The notes under the pieces were generated by a model. It saw only the letters and a list, made by a program, of their open reading frames with translations, did not search any database and was not told the origin of the DNA. A stretch of DNA of 64,000 nt from Herbivorax alkaliphila (lineage in GTDB: Bacteria > Bacillota > Clostridia > Acetivibrionales > Acetivibrionaceae). The translations under genes were made by a program, and so were the position numbers. The stretch lies in contig NZ_JAVDDS010000008.1 in NCBI RefSeq assembly GCF_030848475.1, positions 1 to 64,000 of the forward strand. The letters run 5' to 3'. Positions 8,084 through 15,002 of the stretch are shown here, one piece after another (the first letter of the stretch is position 1; each line of letters opens with the position of its first letter).

Positions 8084-9499
8084 TTATCTGTCAGAATAGT
8101 ATTTTTGATTTGGGCTTTTGGGTTTATCTGGAATGGTTAACTCTAACAGCCCACCTTTAATCAACGGACTAAGTACCTTTTGACTAAAATAGCTTCTGCT
8201 TTTGATTTCTAGAAACTCTTGAATTTCTGATCTTGTTTTAGGCTCTCTACAAAACTCAAGTATCTTCGCTGTCATATCTTGGGTTTCACCATGTTCACTA
8301 GCATGTTCACTAGCATGTGCACCTGGCTTAGCGGTCAACGGAATAATCGTCTTAAACACATCTCCCTCGATGAATTCAGGATCGGCACCTGAGTATATCT
8401 TGTTGTATTTATAAATGTTCCGAACTCCTGAACCGAGTTCATCAACCCACCCTATCTCTTTGAATAATTTCGCAATCTTTGGATTCTTAGGATAAGGTGA
8501 AAAATCCTCAGGATCGATGATGCCATTTCCGTGAGGCTTATTGCCATTTTCAATATAGACTTTGTCTCTTCCTATGACCAACTTCGCAGGAAATGGATTG
8601 GAAAACTCTCTATGAATCAACAAATTTGAAATCGCTTCTCTGAAAATCTTATCCCTTAAAGTCACACGCTGATCACCCTCTAGATAGAATTTGTCATTGA
8701 GATGCTTCGCAATAAACTGCATTAATCTTTCATAACTTCTTAGAAGATTCACCCTAATATCATCCCGATCATCATACCGATCAAGATTCTCTCTTCTCAA
8801 AATTGCATCTGTTCTATAGTGTGGAAGCGCTGTTTGTATCATCAGTTCGCTACCAAAAATCAAAATGCCTGCAAGGGTAATACCTTGCTCACCTGTGATC
8901 TGATCCTTCAAATACATTCCTGCACTTTTAAGCAAATCGATGTTATCCATCGAAACCCACGGGTGACCGGGTCTTAAGTTTCCAACCGTTTTTCTAACCC
9001 TTGTAAACAATTCATCTTCCAGCTCATCCATGTCAGCATACGGGAAAATTCTGTTTTCTGTATATGTGGTTTGCTTTCTCATGTACAATCCAGACACCAG
9101 GTTTGTATTATTTGTAATGTCAAAATCGCCATCTTCGTTACGGTCAAAGATTTTCCCCTTACAACGATGTACCTGAGAACTCTCAGGTACGTTAATATAC
9201 AAGATCGTCTTACCATCTACTTCAACATCTTCTACTGCCAAGTAAAAAGCAGGATTCAGAGTTTGTGGATTATTAAGCGATGTAACGAAATCTTTCTTCA
9301 GCTGATCCACAGAATCTTTATAGACGCCTACAATATCACCGTTATCCTTAACACCAATGAATAGATGCCCACCATGACGATTCAAAAATGCGCATACCGA
9401 ATCATACACATCCTTATTTAACTTCTTTTTGCTTTCTTTAAATTCTACAGTTATGCTTTCGCCTTGACTGATTATTTTTTTCAGATTCTCTACTTTCAT
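8084..9499 (-). CDS. AlbA_2/Schlafen-like ATP-binding transcriptional regulator
   Basis: About 471 residues, same architecture as the gene at 2666-3943 but only distantly similar. The N-terminal AlbA_2 domain (ESITVEFKESKKKLNKDVYD, GGHLFIGVKDNGDIVGVYKD) is at about 10-140. A GHKL-like ATPase region (KIFREAISNLLIHREFSNPF, DKVYIENGNKPHG) is at about 285-345. A short HASEHASEHGE linker and a C-terminal winged helix (SEIQEFLEIKSRSYFSQKVL) complete it. GTG 9508 overlaps the AAAAGG ribosome binding site, so ATG 9499, eight bases downstream, is preferred. The next gene upstream (9636-10046) may be cotranscribed. GC content looks slightly higher than its neighbours, consistent with transfer. Role unknown beyond probable regulation. 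Confidence 0.75.
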   Translation of the reverse strand: MKVENLKKIISQGESITVEFKESKKKLNKDVYDSVCAFLNRHGGHLFIGVKDNGDIVGVYKDSVDQLKKDFVTSLNNPQTLNPAFYLAVEDVEVDGKTILYINVPESSQVHRCKGKIFDRNEDGDFDITNNTNLVSGLYMRKQTTYTENRIFPYADMDELEDELFTRVRKTVGNLRPGHPWVSMDNIDLLKSAGMYLKDQITGEQGITLAGILIFGSELMIQTALPHYRTDAILRRENLDRYDDRDDIRVNLLRSYERLMQFIAKHLNDKFYLEGDQRVTLRDKIFREAISNLLIHREFSNPFPAKLVIGRDKVYIENGNKPHGNGIIDPEDFSPYPKNPKIAKLFKEIGWVDELGSGVRNIYKYNKIYSGADPEFIEGDVFKTIIPLTAKPGAHASEHASEHGETQDMTAKILEFCREPKTRSEIQEFLEIKSRSYFSQKVLSPLIKGGLLELTIPDKPKSPNQKYYSDR

Positions 9500-9635
9500 A
9501 TTCAACACCTTTTATGCGTCTGCATAGCGACGCTTAGATTTAGTTTCTCCATTCGTAGAAAATAATAATCATGAATTTGAGAACTTAGATATCAACCCAA
9601 AAATATAAGCGGTATTCATTACTTGTCGAAATCCA

Positions 9636-10046
9636 TTATTCCACACCCTCCTTCAAGCGAATGACATTTCCAGGTAAAGCTTCAAACATCTCCGGATAAT
9701 GACCACACCTTGCACGAACTTGGTTATATTTCGCTTGGGTTCCATCCTTCTTTAGATAAAGCTTTCTGTTATATATCTCATCAGCAAGCTCTGCGGCATG
9801 CATCTTTCTTCCTTCGGCATCTTTTAACACGAGCTTCATGGCTTCTTGTAATGTCAGCTTAGGAGTCGAAGGGGCTAATATTTTTTCTATAGGACCTGCC
9901 TTTGGGTCGTACTTCAAGAGAATGTACAGTGGCTCGTTATCTTTTAGTATGACCACCTTGCCATTTTTCTCGACAACCTCGAACACGTCATCTAAATCAG
10001 TTTTTAGTTTTTCATAGGATATTAAGCTCTCTAAACTCACTTCCAT
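9636..10046 (-). CDS. Phd-like antitoxin domain fused to HARE-HTH domain
   Basis: The preferred start is ATG 10046, which has GAGGTG seven bases upstream, giving 136 residues; the longer frame to 10130 has no such site. Residues 1-50 (MEVSLESLISYEKLKTDLDD, EVVEKNGKVVILKDNEPLYI) look like a Phd/YefM antitoxin fold. Residues 65-136 (LTLQEAMKLVLKDAEGRKMH, AAELADEIYNRKLY, YNQVRARCGHYPEMFEALPG) fit the HARE-HTH winged-helix domain found in restriction endonucleases and RNA polymerase delta. The likely job is DNA binding as an antitoxin-like regulator. No partner toxin is visible next to it; the AlbA_2 gene follows 136 bases downstream. Domain calls are by eye. Confidence 0.6.
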   Translation of the reverse strand: MEVSLESLISYEKLKTDLDDVFEVVEKNGKVVILKDNEPLYILLKYDPKAGPIEKILAPSTPKLTLQEAMKLVLKDAEGRKMHAAELADEIYNRKLYLKKDGTQAKYNQVRARCGHYPEMFEALPGNVIRLKEGVE

Positions 10047-10243
10047 AATTTTCACCTCATCAGTAGTATACCACATACTTTTATACAAATACAATAATTT
10101 TGTATGAGTTTTGTACTCTCGTTTTTCCATACCTTAACTTTGTACTAATTCCACTAACACTCATGGGAAAAGACTTAAGTAAGGCTACACCTATAATTAA
10201 TTTCCTACAATGGGGAAATCTAATATAAAGAAAGGGAAATAAT

Positions 10244-10282
10244 AAAAAGCCGAGTAGTTAATATATAACCACTCGGCTTTTT
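10244..10282 (-). terminator. Rho-independent terminator of the dehydrogenase remnant
   Basis: AAAAAGCCGAGT and ACTCGGCTTTTT form a strong stem around an AT-rich loop, with T-runs on both sides. It lies just past the stop of the UDP-glucose dehydrogenase remnant and can serve both strands. Confidence 0.8.
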
Positions 10283-10310
10283 ATTATAAAGTACTTTCTA
10301 TATAAATATT

Positions 10311-10907
10311 TTAACAATCTCTAGTATATAAATCCCTTGTATATACTTTATCTTCTACATCTTTTATTTCATCTGACAATCTATTGGCAACAATAACATC
10401 ACACATTTTCTTAAATTCCTCAAAATCTTTAATAACTTTTGAATTATAAAAATCATCTTCATTTTTTTTAATTGCACCCTCAATTAGAAGGTCAGCAAAC
10501 TTTTGAGCTCTATCAGATTTTTCACCTATTACAATTCTAGATGGATACAAATTATCATAAAGTGCCTTGCCTTTTCTTAAAAACTCAGGTGAGAAAATAA
10601 TATTTTCTGTTTCAAATTTTTCTCTTACCTTTTCTGTATAACCAACAGGCACTGTTGACTTAATTATCGTAACTGCATCAGGATTAATAGATAATACATT
10701 TGCAATTACAGCTTCAACAGTTCTTGTATTAAAGTAGTTTTTTTCAGGATCATAATTGGTTGGAATAGAAATAATAACATACTCCGCATCTTTAAATGCA
10801 AAATAATTATCACGCTGTACCACCCTTTCAAAGGGTGGTTTGTTTTTATCCCTATAAGGGGTCAATTTTAGATTATCATAAACAGTTCCCATTATAAACT
10901 GGTACAC
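10311..10907 (-). pseudogene. UDP-glucose 6-dehydrogenase, truncated and internally deleted
   Basis: The 198-codon frame has the part of the enzyme with [37 protein letters not shown] and [20 protein letters not shown]. It then skips from [13 protein letters not shown] to [20 protein letters not shown] and [12 protein letters not shown], the family C-terminus. The first Rossmann strand with the GxGxxG loop is missing, and so is the middle with the catalytic Cys. Intact enzymes are about 390-400 residues. Codons 18-32 ([18 protein letters not shown]) come from an inserted hairpin element at about 10795-10870. The enzyme normally oxidises UDP-glucose to UDP-glucuronate for capsule synthesis. 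It may once have belonged to the polysaccharide locus. Confidence 0.8.
10819..10839. repeat. Perfect hairpin inside the dehydrogenase remnant
   Basis: ACCACCCTTT and AAAGGGTGGT pair around a single C. The flanking AAACCACC resembles the subterminal hairpin of the IS200-type element at 16264-16280, so this may be the end of a lost IS200/IS605-like element. A second small palindrome, CATGAC-AAAC-GTCATG, is at about 11023-11038. Confidence 0.45.
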
Positions 10908-11378
10908 AGGATTGTTAGAAAGTATACTTCCATTTCTTTATAACGAAAAGTATAGGAATTTAATTTATTTTTCTTTTGAACAAATCTTAAATAATCATCC
11001 CATAATAACGGACTTGGTGTACCATGACAAACGTCATGATACGAGAAGGATGCCTCAGGCTCAATTAAGTACATTTTTATTCCGATTTTCTTGCTCTGAC
11101 TATGCTATATGCTCTCGAATAAAGGCCTCTATCTTGAAATTCCTCAGAAAAAAACACAAAAAAATAAGCCCACCATAATATGATGAGCTGTAATCTTGAT
11201 TCATATATACTCTTTATTGAGCTTTTTAATTTGGTTTCTGTTCTTCTAAAATGCTTATACATCAATATGTATAAACGAGTTCCTTCTATTATATAGAGGA
11301 AAATAAATAACACACTCAGATTCTCTCTAAGCTCAGCATTTTTCCGAAGCTAGATTCTATCTAGGGGGGTTACATGAT
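10908..11378. other. Gene-poor stretch
   Basis: About 470 bases between the dehydrogenase remnant and AbiEii. Several short frames are open here on both strands, but none has a ribosome binding site plus protein-like motifs I recognise. One minus-strand frame (10892-11074) could be a relic of a coding gene. I see no clear function. Confidence 0.4.
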
Positions 11379-12320
11379 TTATCTAGTTTTCCATATGGCC
11401 ATCGGATGATTCTTTATACGTTCCAGAATCTTTTTATCATCAAATAAAAGCTCAGGAAGGTATTCTCCATTTTCAAATCTATCCAAGAACTCCTTCTCTT
11501 CCTTTTTAAGAACCATCAAATCAGAAATGTACTCTTTGACAAGCTTCTTAGCTGATTCCATCTCAAAATTATCTTTTCTTTTAATTACTGGAAGGAGATC
11601 AGTTTTAATCTTTCTCTGGGTTATGGAATCTATAGGCTTGGTGTCAAAGGTTTTGTTAATATCTTTAGCAGATACGGCAGCATAGAACACAACGCACTTT
11701 CTCAGTAATTCTTCTTCCGATTTGTCAAACAGTCCAAAGTGGATCATGTTTCTAGCATCATATAAATCTCTAGCTGCAGCTCTACTTAATAGTGCATTGA
11801 TTTTACTTCCGTATATCTCAATAGGTGCTAAGGTCTTCACCTTGTATTCACTGGAGAAATGCTCAGTGATGATTGGTCTTTCCTCGGCTTCAAGTACATG
11901 AGATCTTAGAGAATAGTTGATTTCAATTTTAATGTTATCTTTATTACCACTGGCCCCCATGTAATCATGAACCCAGGAATCAAGGCTATGGGGATTCTTT
12001 GTCTTAGGATTTTTTGAATATCCCTGGGAGACCATATAACGATTAATGGTACTGTTAATGATTTCTCGGCTCTCAAGCATTTCTTCTCTGCTATTGGTAA
12101 TTAAATAATCCAAATCTATATCTACCGAGAGACGAGGTAAATTAAAAATGGTAAGATTTATGGCAGTCCCACCCTTTAATGCAAGACTATCCTTTAAGAT
12201 TGGATTTGTATTAAGATACTCCAAAATATCTGCAAGTCTTGTCACCTTTTCTAAGGTATCCCTGACAAAGCCAAGCTCCTCTGCTTTTTTTCCTAAATAT
12301 ATAATGTCGTAATTAGACAA
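11379..12320 (-). CDS. abiEii: AbiEii nucleotidyltransferase toxin (type IV TA)
   Basis: A 313-residue protein with the nucleotidyltransferase fold of AbiEii/AbiGii toxins. The signature is GG at residues 48-49 in LALKGGTAINLTIFNLPRLS, followed by the DxD pair in VDIDLDY. The Lys/Arg-rich PIEIYGSKINALLSRAAARD-LYD segment, shared with DUF1814-type toxins, comes later. In characterised AbiE systems the toxin transfers nucleotides to target molecules, blocks growth on phage infection and is neutralised without a stable complex. The start ATG 12320 overlaps the AbiEi stop by eight bases, so translation is coupled. This is the only complete copy in the window; the copies near 4 kb and 2 kb have lost the toxin. 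Confidence 0.9.
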   Translation of the reverse strand: MSNYDIIYLGKKAEELGFVRDTLEKVTRLADILEYLNTNPILKDSLALKGGTAINLTIFNLPRLSVDIDLDYLITNSREEMLESREIINSTINRYMVSQGYSKNPKTKNPHSLDSWVHDYMGASGNKDNIKIEINYSLRSHVLEAEERPIITEHFSSEYKVKTLAPIEIYGSKINALLSRAAARDLYDARNMIHFGLFDKSEEELLRKCVVFYAAVSAKDINKTFDTKPIDSITQRKIKTDLLPVIKRKDNFEMESAKKLVKEYISDLMVLKKEEKEFLDRFENGEYLPELLFDDKKILERIKNHPMAIWKTR

Positions 12321-13080
12321 GTATCTCGCCTCCTTGATTCGTTATTTCAAATAGTCCTTTCGGTACCATCAGTTCCCACTCGTTGTTATAATAGCTTTCT
12401 TCTTTTAAATCACTAACCAGGTATCTTCTGCTCTTTCCTATCTTGCTCTTACAATAATCTATAAACTCTCTTGAAAGCTGCATCTCTTTTCGGTAATGGT
12501 CCAGAAGATATCCTACTCTTTGATAAAGCCCCTGGGTATCATATATAGAAAGATAATGTTTTAGCTTTTTTTCATCCAGGTAATGGATTCCCTCTAGACA
12601 ACTCAGCAATTCTTCAAAGCCACCTATTTTATTAAAATCTCTTATGCTATCCACCACAGTTCTCTCTAAATCTGTCATTCTAACACCAGTGGTATTTTTA
12701 GCTTCCACTACTCCATCTTGCATTCTGGAAGCGACATATTTGTAGGTTACGTTGTCATATTCAAAATGATTAAACTTAGTTTCTGATGAAACATAGATCT
12801 CATAATAAACTTGATTCGCTAGTCCATAATATTCAAAGGCACTGTGGTGAGAGATATAAGTAGTGTCAGTTATTGCACAGGCTATTTGATATCGAGTAGC
12901 TACTACCTGCCCTGTTGTCGGATTGACTACAGAGTAGATATTTTTTCGTATCTTTTTGACAAGCCCCTTTTTCATTAATCGATTCATCTGAGAATAAGCT
13001 GTTTTCTCATTTCCAGTAAGCTTCTTTACATCTTCTATGGAGAAAACAGGATATTTCGCTAGTTCAGTATAGACATTCAC
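12313..13080 (-). CDS. abiEi: AbiEi antitoxin/autorepressor (type IV TA)
   Basis: The preferred start is GTG 13080, preceded by AGAGGTGAGG, giving 255 residues; the longer frame from 13182 runs back through the promoter region. The N-terminal winged helix (VYTELAKYPVFSIEDVKKLT, TAYSQMNRLMKKGLVKKIRK) covers about residues 1-55. The C-terminal antitoxin domain (ISHHSAFEYYGLANQVYYEI, TDLERTVVDSIRDFNKIGGF, HYLDEKKLKHYLSIYDTQGL) covers the rest. AbiEi proteins repress their own operon by binding inverted repeats upstream and counteract the AbiEii toxin. A candidate operator is at 13131-13147. Two decayed copies of this gene are at 2164-2370 and 4105-4743. Confidence 0.9.
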   Translation of the reverse strand: MNVYTELAKYPVFSIEDVKKLTGNEKTAYSQMNRLMKKGLVKKIRKNIYSVVNPTTGQVVATRYQIACAITDTTYISHHSAFEYYGLANQVYYEIYVSSETKFNHFEYDNVTYKYVASRMQDGVVEAKNTTGVRMTDLERTVVDSIRDFNKIGGFEELLSCLEGIHYLDEKKLKHYLSIYDTQGLYQRVGYLLDHYRKEMQLSREFIDYCKSKIGKSRRYLVSDLKEESYYNNEWELMVPKGLFEITNQGGEILV

Positions 13081-13130
13081 GTCCCTCACCTCTTTTTTTA
13101 CTTTTATAATGTTTTTCTCTATATTCAAAG

Positions 13131-13147
13131 AATAACGTTCCGTTATT
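13131..13147. promoter_or_regulatory. Candidate AbiEi operator
   Basis: AATAACG-TTC-CGTTATT is a perfect inverted repeat 50 bases upstream of the AbiEi start. A related but imperfect copy (AAATCG-TTC-CATTATT) lies at about 13223-13239, inside a longer direct repeat of about 37 bases (13115-13151 and 13206-13243). Paired inverted repeats upstream are the known binding pattern of AbiEi repressors. Confidence 0.55.
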
Positions 13148-13452
13148 AAAACATTATGCCCGTTTCCAAAGCCAATATTCATCTTTTTTTAATTTTAGCA
13201 CGTTATTCTCTATTTGTAAAGAAAATCGTTCCATTATTAAAAACATCCTTAACACCCCAACATTCGGAGCCATTTTCATTCCCGCTCTGTTTGTTTGAAA
13301 TTAAAAAGAAACCCACCAAGTAGCTTGATTACTTCCATTTATATTTACCCTGCCTCCGTTTTACATTTTGAAAATTTTGTGAATGCATTTAAACATCGGC
13401 TTAACTAAGGTTTACAAGATTCTAAGTCTTTTATAATAATTTTATCTTATTC

Positions 13453-13499
13453 TTAAAAAGACAACCCCTTTGAAGTGCCTTAAAATATCCTTGTCTTTC
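13453..13499. terminator. Hairpin with enlarged loop
   Basis: AAAAGACAA and TTGTCTTT are the same arms as in the terminator at 4918-4950, but here they are separated by about 27 bases with no obvious structure. It may still terminate weakly. Confidence 0.4.
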
Positions 13500-13532
13500 T
13501 TGCTAATATTATTTTTTGCTTTAAGTCAAATA

Positions 13533-13739
13533 TCAAAATCTCCACAAATTAACATTCTTGTCCTTTTGGTTCGTATATTCTAAATTATTTACTAACGAAA
13601 AGGACATGTCTGTTATAAAAGTATTAAAGGTTACAACTTTTCGTGGAAATTTCTTAATCAACTTAGCCAAATGCTGTAAATACATTTTTTCTTGTTGTCC
13701 ATCACATATACATAAATATGTTTTTCTATAGTTTGTCAT
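13533..13739 (-). pseudogene. RloB-like protein, N-terminal fragment
   Basis: From ATG 13739 (AGGAGGG six bases upstream) the frame reads MTNYRKTYLCICDGQQEKMY, LQHLAKLIKKFPRKVVTFNT. This resembles the start of RloB-type TOPRIM-like proteins, where a beta strand followed by (C/S)DG-x-x-E opens the fold. After about 45 residues the similarity fades and the frame stops at 69; intact relatives are about 200 residues. It overlaps the end of the AAA ATPase fragment by a few bases, as in RloA/RloB-type pairs. Those pairs are linked to phage defence and restriction loci. The domain call is moderate. Confidence 0.5.
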
Positions 13740-14418
13740 CTTCATCCCTCCTATCACTGTCTGAACTAAGTAGTTTAGAAAAATCGATGAAGGGAAGCGC
13801 TCCATAGTTACCTTTAAAATAATTAATAAGGAAATTATGATCATTCCTTACTTCTTCTGATCCAAAGTCTGCTAGAGAATAAATAGCACTTTGGTAGCTA
13901 TCAGAATCCTTTTCAACAAATCGTATCTGATTCCTTCTAAAAATCTTATTATTGAGGTATATGGGATTGTGGGTAGTAAAAATCAACTGAGCGCCTGCCT
14001 TGTTAAGCTCACTATCATTAAATACTGCCAAAATCCCTTTAATTATTTCTGGATGAATTGCAGCATCGAATTCATCTAAAACAAATACCCCACCTGCTTT
14101 AAAGAGTTTTTCAAAGAGCATGGCAAAATCTACTAACTTTAAAGTTCCTCTAGATTCCATAAGTTTTGCAGGTATTACAACCTTCTCATCATTATACTTG
14201 TAAATAGATACTAGCGCCATGCTAGATGACTCTTTGTCTTCTGATTTACTTGATTTAAATGCAATCCCTTGAGGACCAAAGTCAGCATTTCTTACAAATC
14301 CTTCAAGTATTCTGTTCCAAACAAAAAAATCTTTTTTAGGACTCTCTTCTAAAGAGAACGTTAAATTTGTCTTCTTTAATATAACAAAGCATACTATATA
14401 GTGTGGTTCTTTACTCAA
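13726..14418 (-). pseudogene. AAA15-family ATPase, C-terminal fragment
   Basis: The 230-codon frame holds the C-terminal half of a COG1106/RloA-like ATPase. The Walker B strand with its catalytic acid is in GGVFVLDEFDAAIHPEIIKG, and the switch histidine region is QLIFTTHNPIYLNN. The Walker A half is missing, and similarity starts abruptly at about 14418, where unrelated sequence of opposite strand sense begins. The frame overlaps the RloB-like gene, which suggests translational coupling in the ancestral operon. RloA/RloB-like and related ATPase-TOPRIM pairs act in anti-phage defence; this pair is broken at both ends and is unlikely to work. Confidence 0.65.
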
Positions 14419-14514
14419 GGTTTAGAATCAGCACTTGTTTCAGCTAGTGGACTAAAAATCAGTGATAGAATTAATTTCGTTCGTATTTTACAAAATACAT
14501 TAGCAAGTGTATAA
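14419..14514 (+). pseudogene. Short C-terminal coding remnant, unrecognised
   Basis: A plus-strand frame without a start reads GLESALVSASGLKISDRINF and ends ILQNTLASV at TAA 14512-14514. The composition is protein-like, but I do not recognise the family. It abuts the truncated 5-prime end of the AAA fragment, marking a rearrangement junction. Confidence 0.3.
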
Positions 14515-14519
14515 TGTAA

Positions 14520-14629
14520 TTACAAAGATATCAAATATTTGTCGCTCCCTGATATGCGACTCACAAAAGGTCAGGCTCAAATGTTGTAGAGGCTCTATCC
14601 TTAAACGGGTAGAACTTTATCTTTGTAAG
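14520..14629 (+). ncRNA. Possible structured RNA upstream of the toxin relic
   Basis: TTACAAAGATA (14520-14530) and TATCTTTGTAA (14619-14629) are perfect 11-base complements that close about 88 bases. Inside are GTCGC-loop-GCGAC and TATCC-loop-GGGTA hairpins. The right arm ends in the AAGGAG ribosome binding site of the toxN-like relic. In type III toxin-antitoxin loci a structured RNA precedes the toxin in just this place, but I see only one unit, not tandem repeats. It could also be a leader or a transposon-end structure. Confidence 0.35.
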
Positions 14630-14642
14630 GAGTTTACTGCCA

Positions 14643-14753
14643 ATGAATAAAGGTAATTTTTATTTTTAAAATAATAAATGCTTCATAGACTTTCCTGATG
14701 ATAAGTTGATGAAAAACAAAGATAGGGTTTTGGGCATGTCTCCTAATACATAG
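14643..14753 (+). pseudogene. Type III ToxN/CptN-like toxin, decayed N-terminus
   Basis: After AAGGAG at 14627-14632 the frame reads MNKGNFYF, an in-frame TAA (14667-14669), then NNKCFIDFPDDKLMKNKDRV and a TAG at 14751-14753. ToxN/AbiQ/CptN-type endoribonuclease toxins open with a similar GxFYFxxxxYFxxFxxxxLMxNK pattern, as I recall the family. The rest of the protein (about 150 residues expected) is not readable. Downstream bases to 14830 may hold a scrap of the C-terminus. Identification is by a short motif only. Confidence 0.4.
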
Positions 14754-14851
14754 AAAGAAAGTCATCATCAAAGATCCTTCCAGAATCAGCAAAGACTTCT
14801 GTCTTTGACTAAGTAGATTGATTCTCTCCGGCAACCATAATCACGTCATGT

Positions 14852-14912
14852 AGCTCTATATGCTACTATTATTTTTTTGCGTGTTATGTTATTATTAATT
14901 TCATATAGAGCT
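14852..14912. terminator. Inverted repeat with T-rich loop
   Basis: AGCTCTATATG (14852-14862) and CATATAGAGCT (14902-14912) are exact complements, with a TATTTTTTT tract in the loop. It could be a terminator or the remains of an element end. Confidence 0.3.
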
Positions 14913-14927
14913 GTCAACCAGTATCCA

Positions 14928-14984
14928 TTGACGTATTTTGTTATTTGTAGTATCATATAATTAAAAGAGAGCATACTATAGTAT
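14928..14984 (+). promoter_or_regulatory. Promoter and palindromic operator of the HTH-ImmA gene
   Basis: TTGACG (14928-14933) and TATCAT (14951-14956) are spaced by 17 bases. A perfect 12-base palindrome ATACTATAGTAT (14973-14984) lies near the expected start of transcription, 18 bases before the ATG. An XRE-type regulator could bind there to control its own gene. Confidence 0.5.
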
Positions 14985-15002
14985 TGAAAGGAGGCTCAAA
15001 CT

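Larger units (their letters stand above)
12308..13452. repeat. Duplicated abiE segment, complete copy
   Basis: Direct repeat of 4094-4917 with an extra 328 bases that hold the AbiEi N-terminus and its promoter. The non-coding flank 13217-13452 matches 4681-4917 nearly base for base. It includes a CCACC-AAGTAGC-TTGATTAC stretch also seen at 2378. I see no gene between 13183 and 13532. Confidence 0.8.

Noticed and set aside
14634-14834. Minus-strand frame of 66 codons
   Set aside because: Antisense to the toxN-like relic, with no ribosome binding site or recognisable motif.
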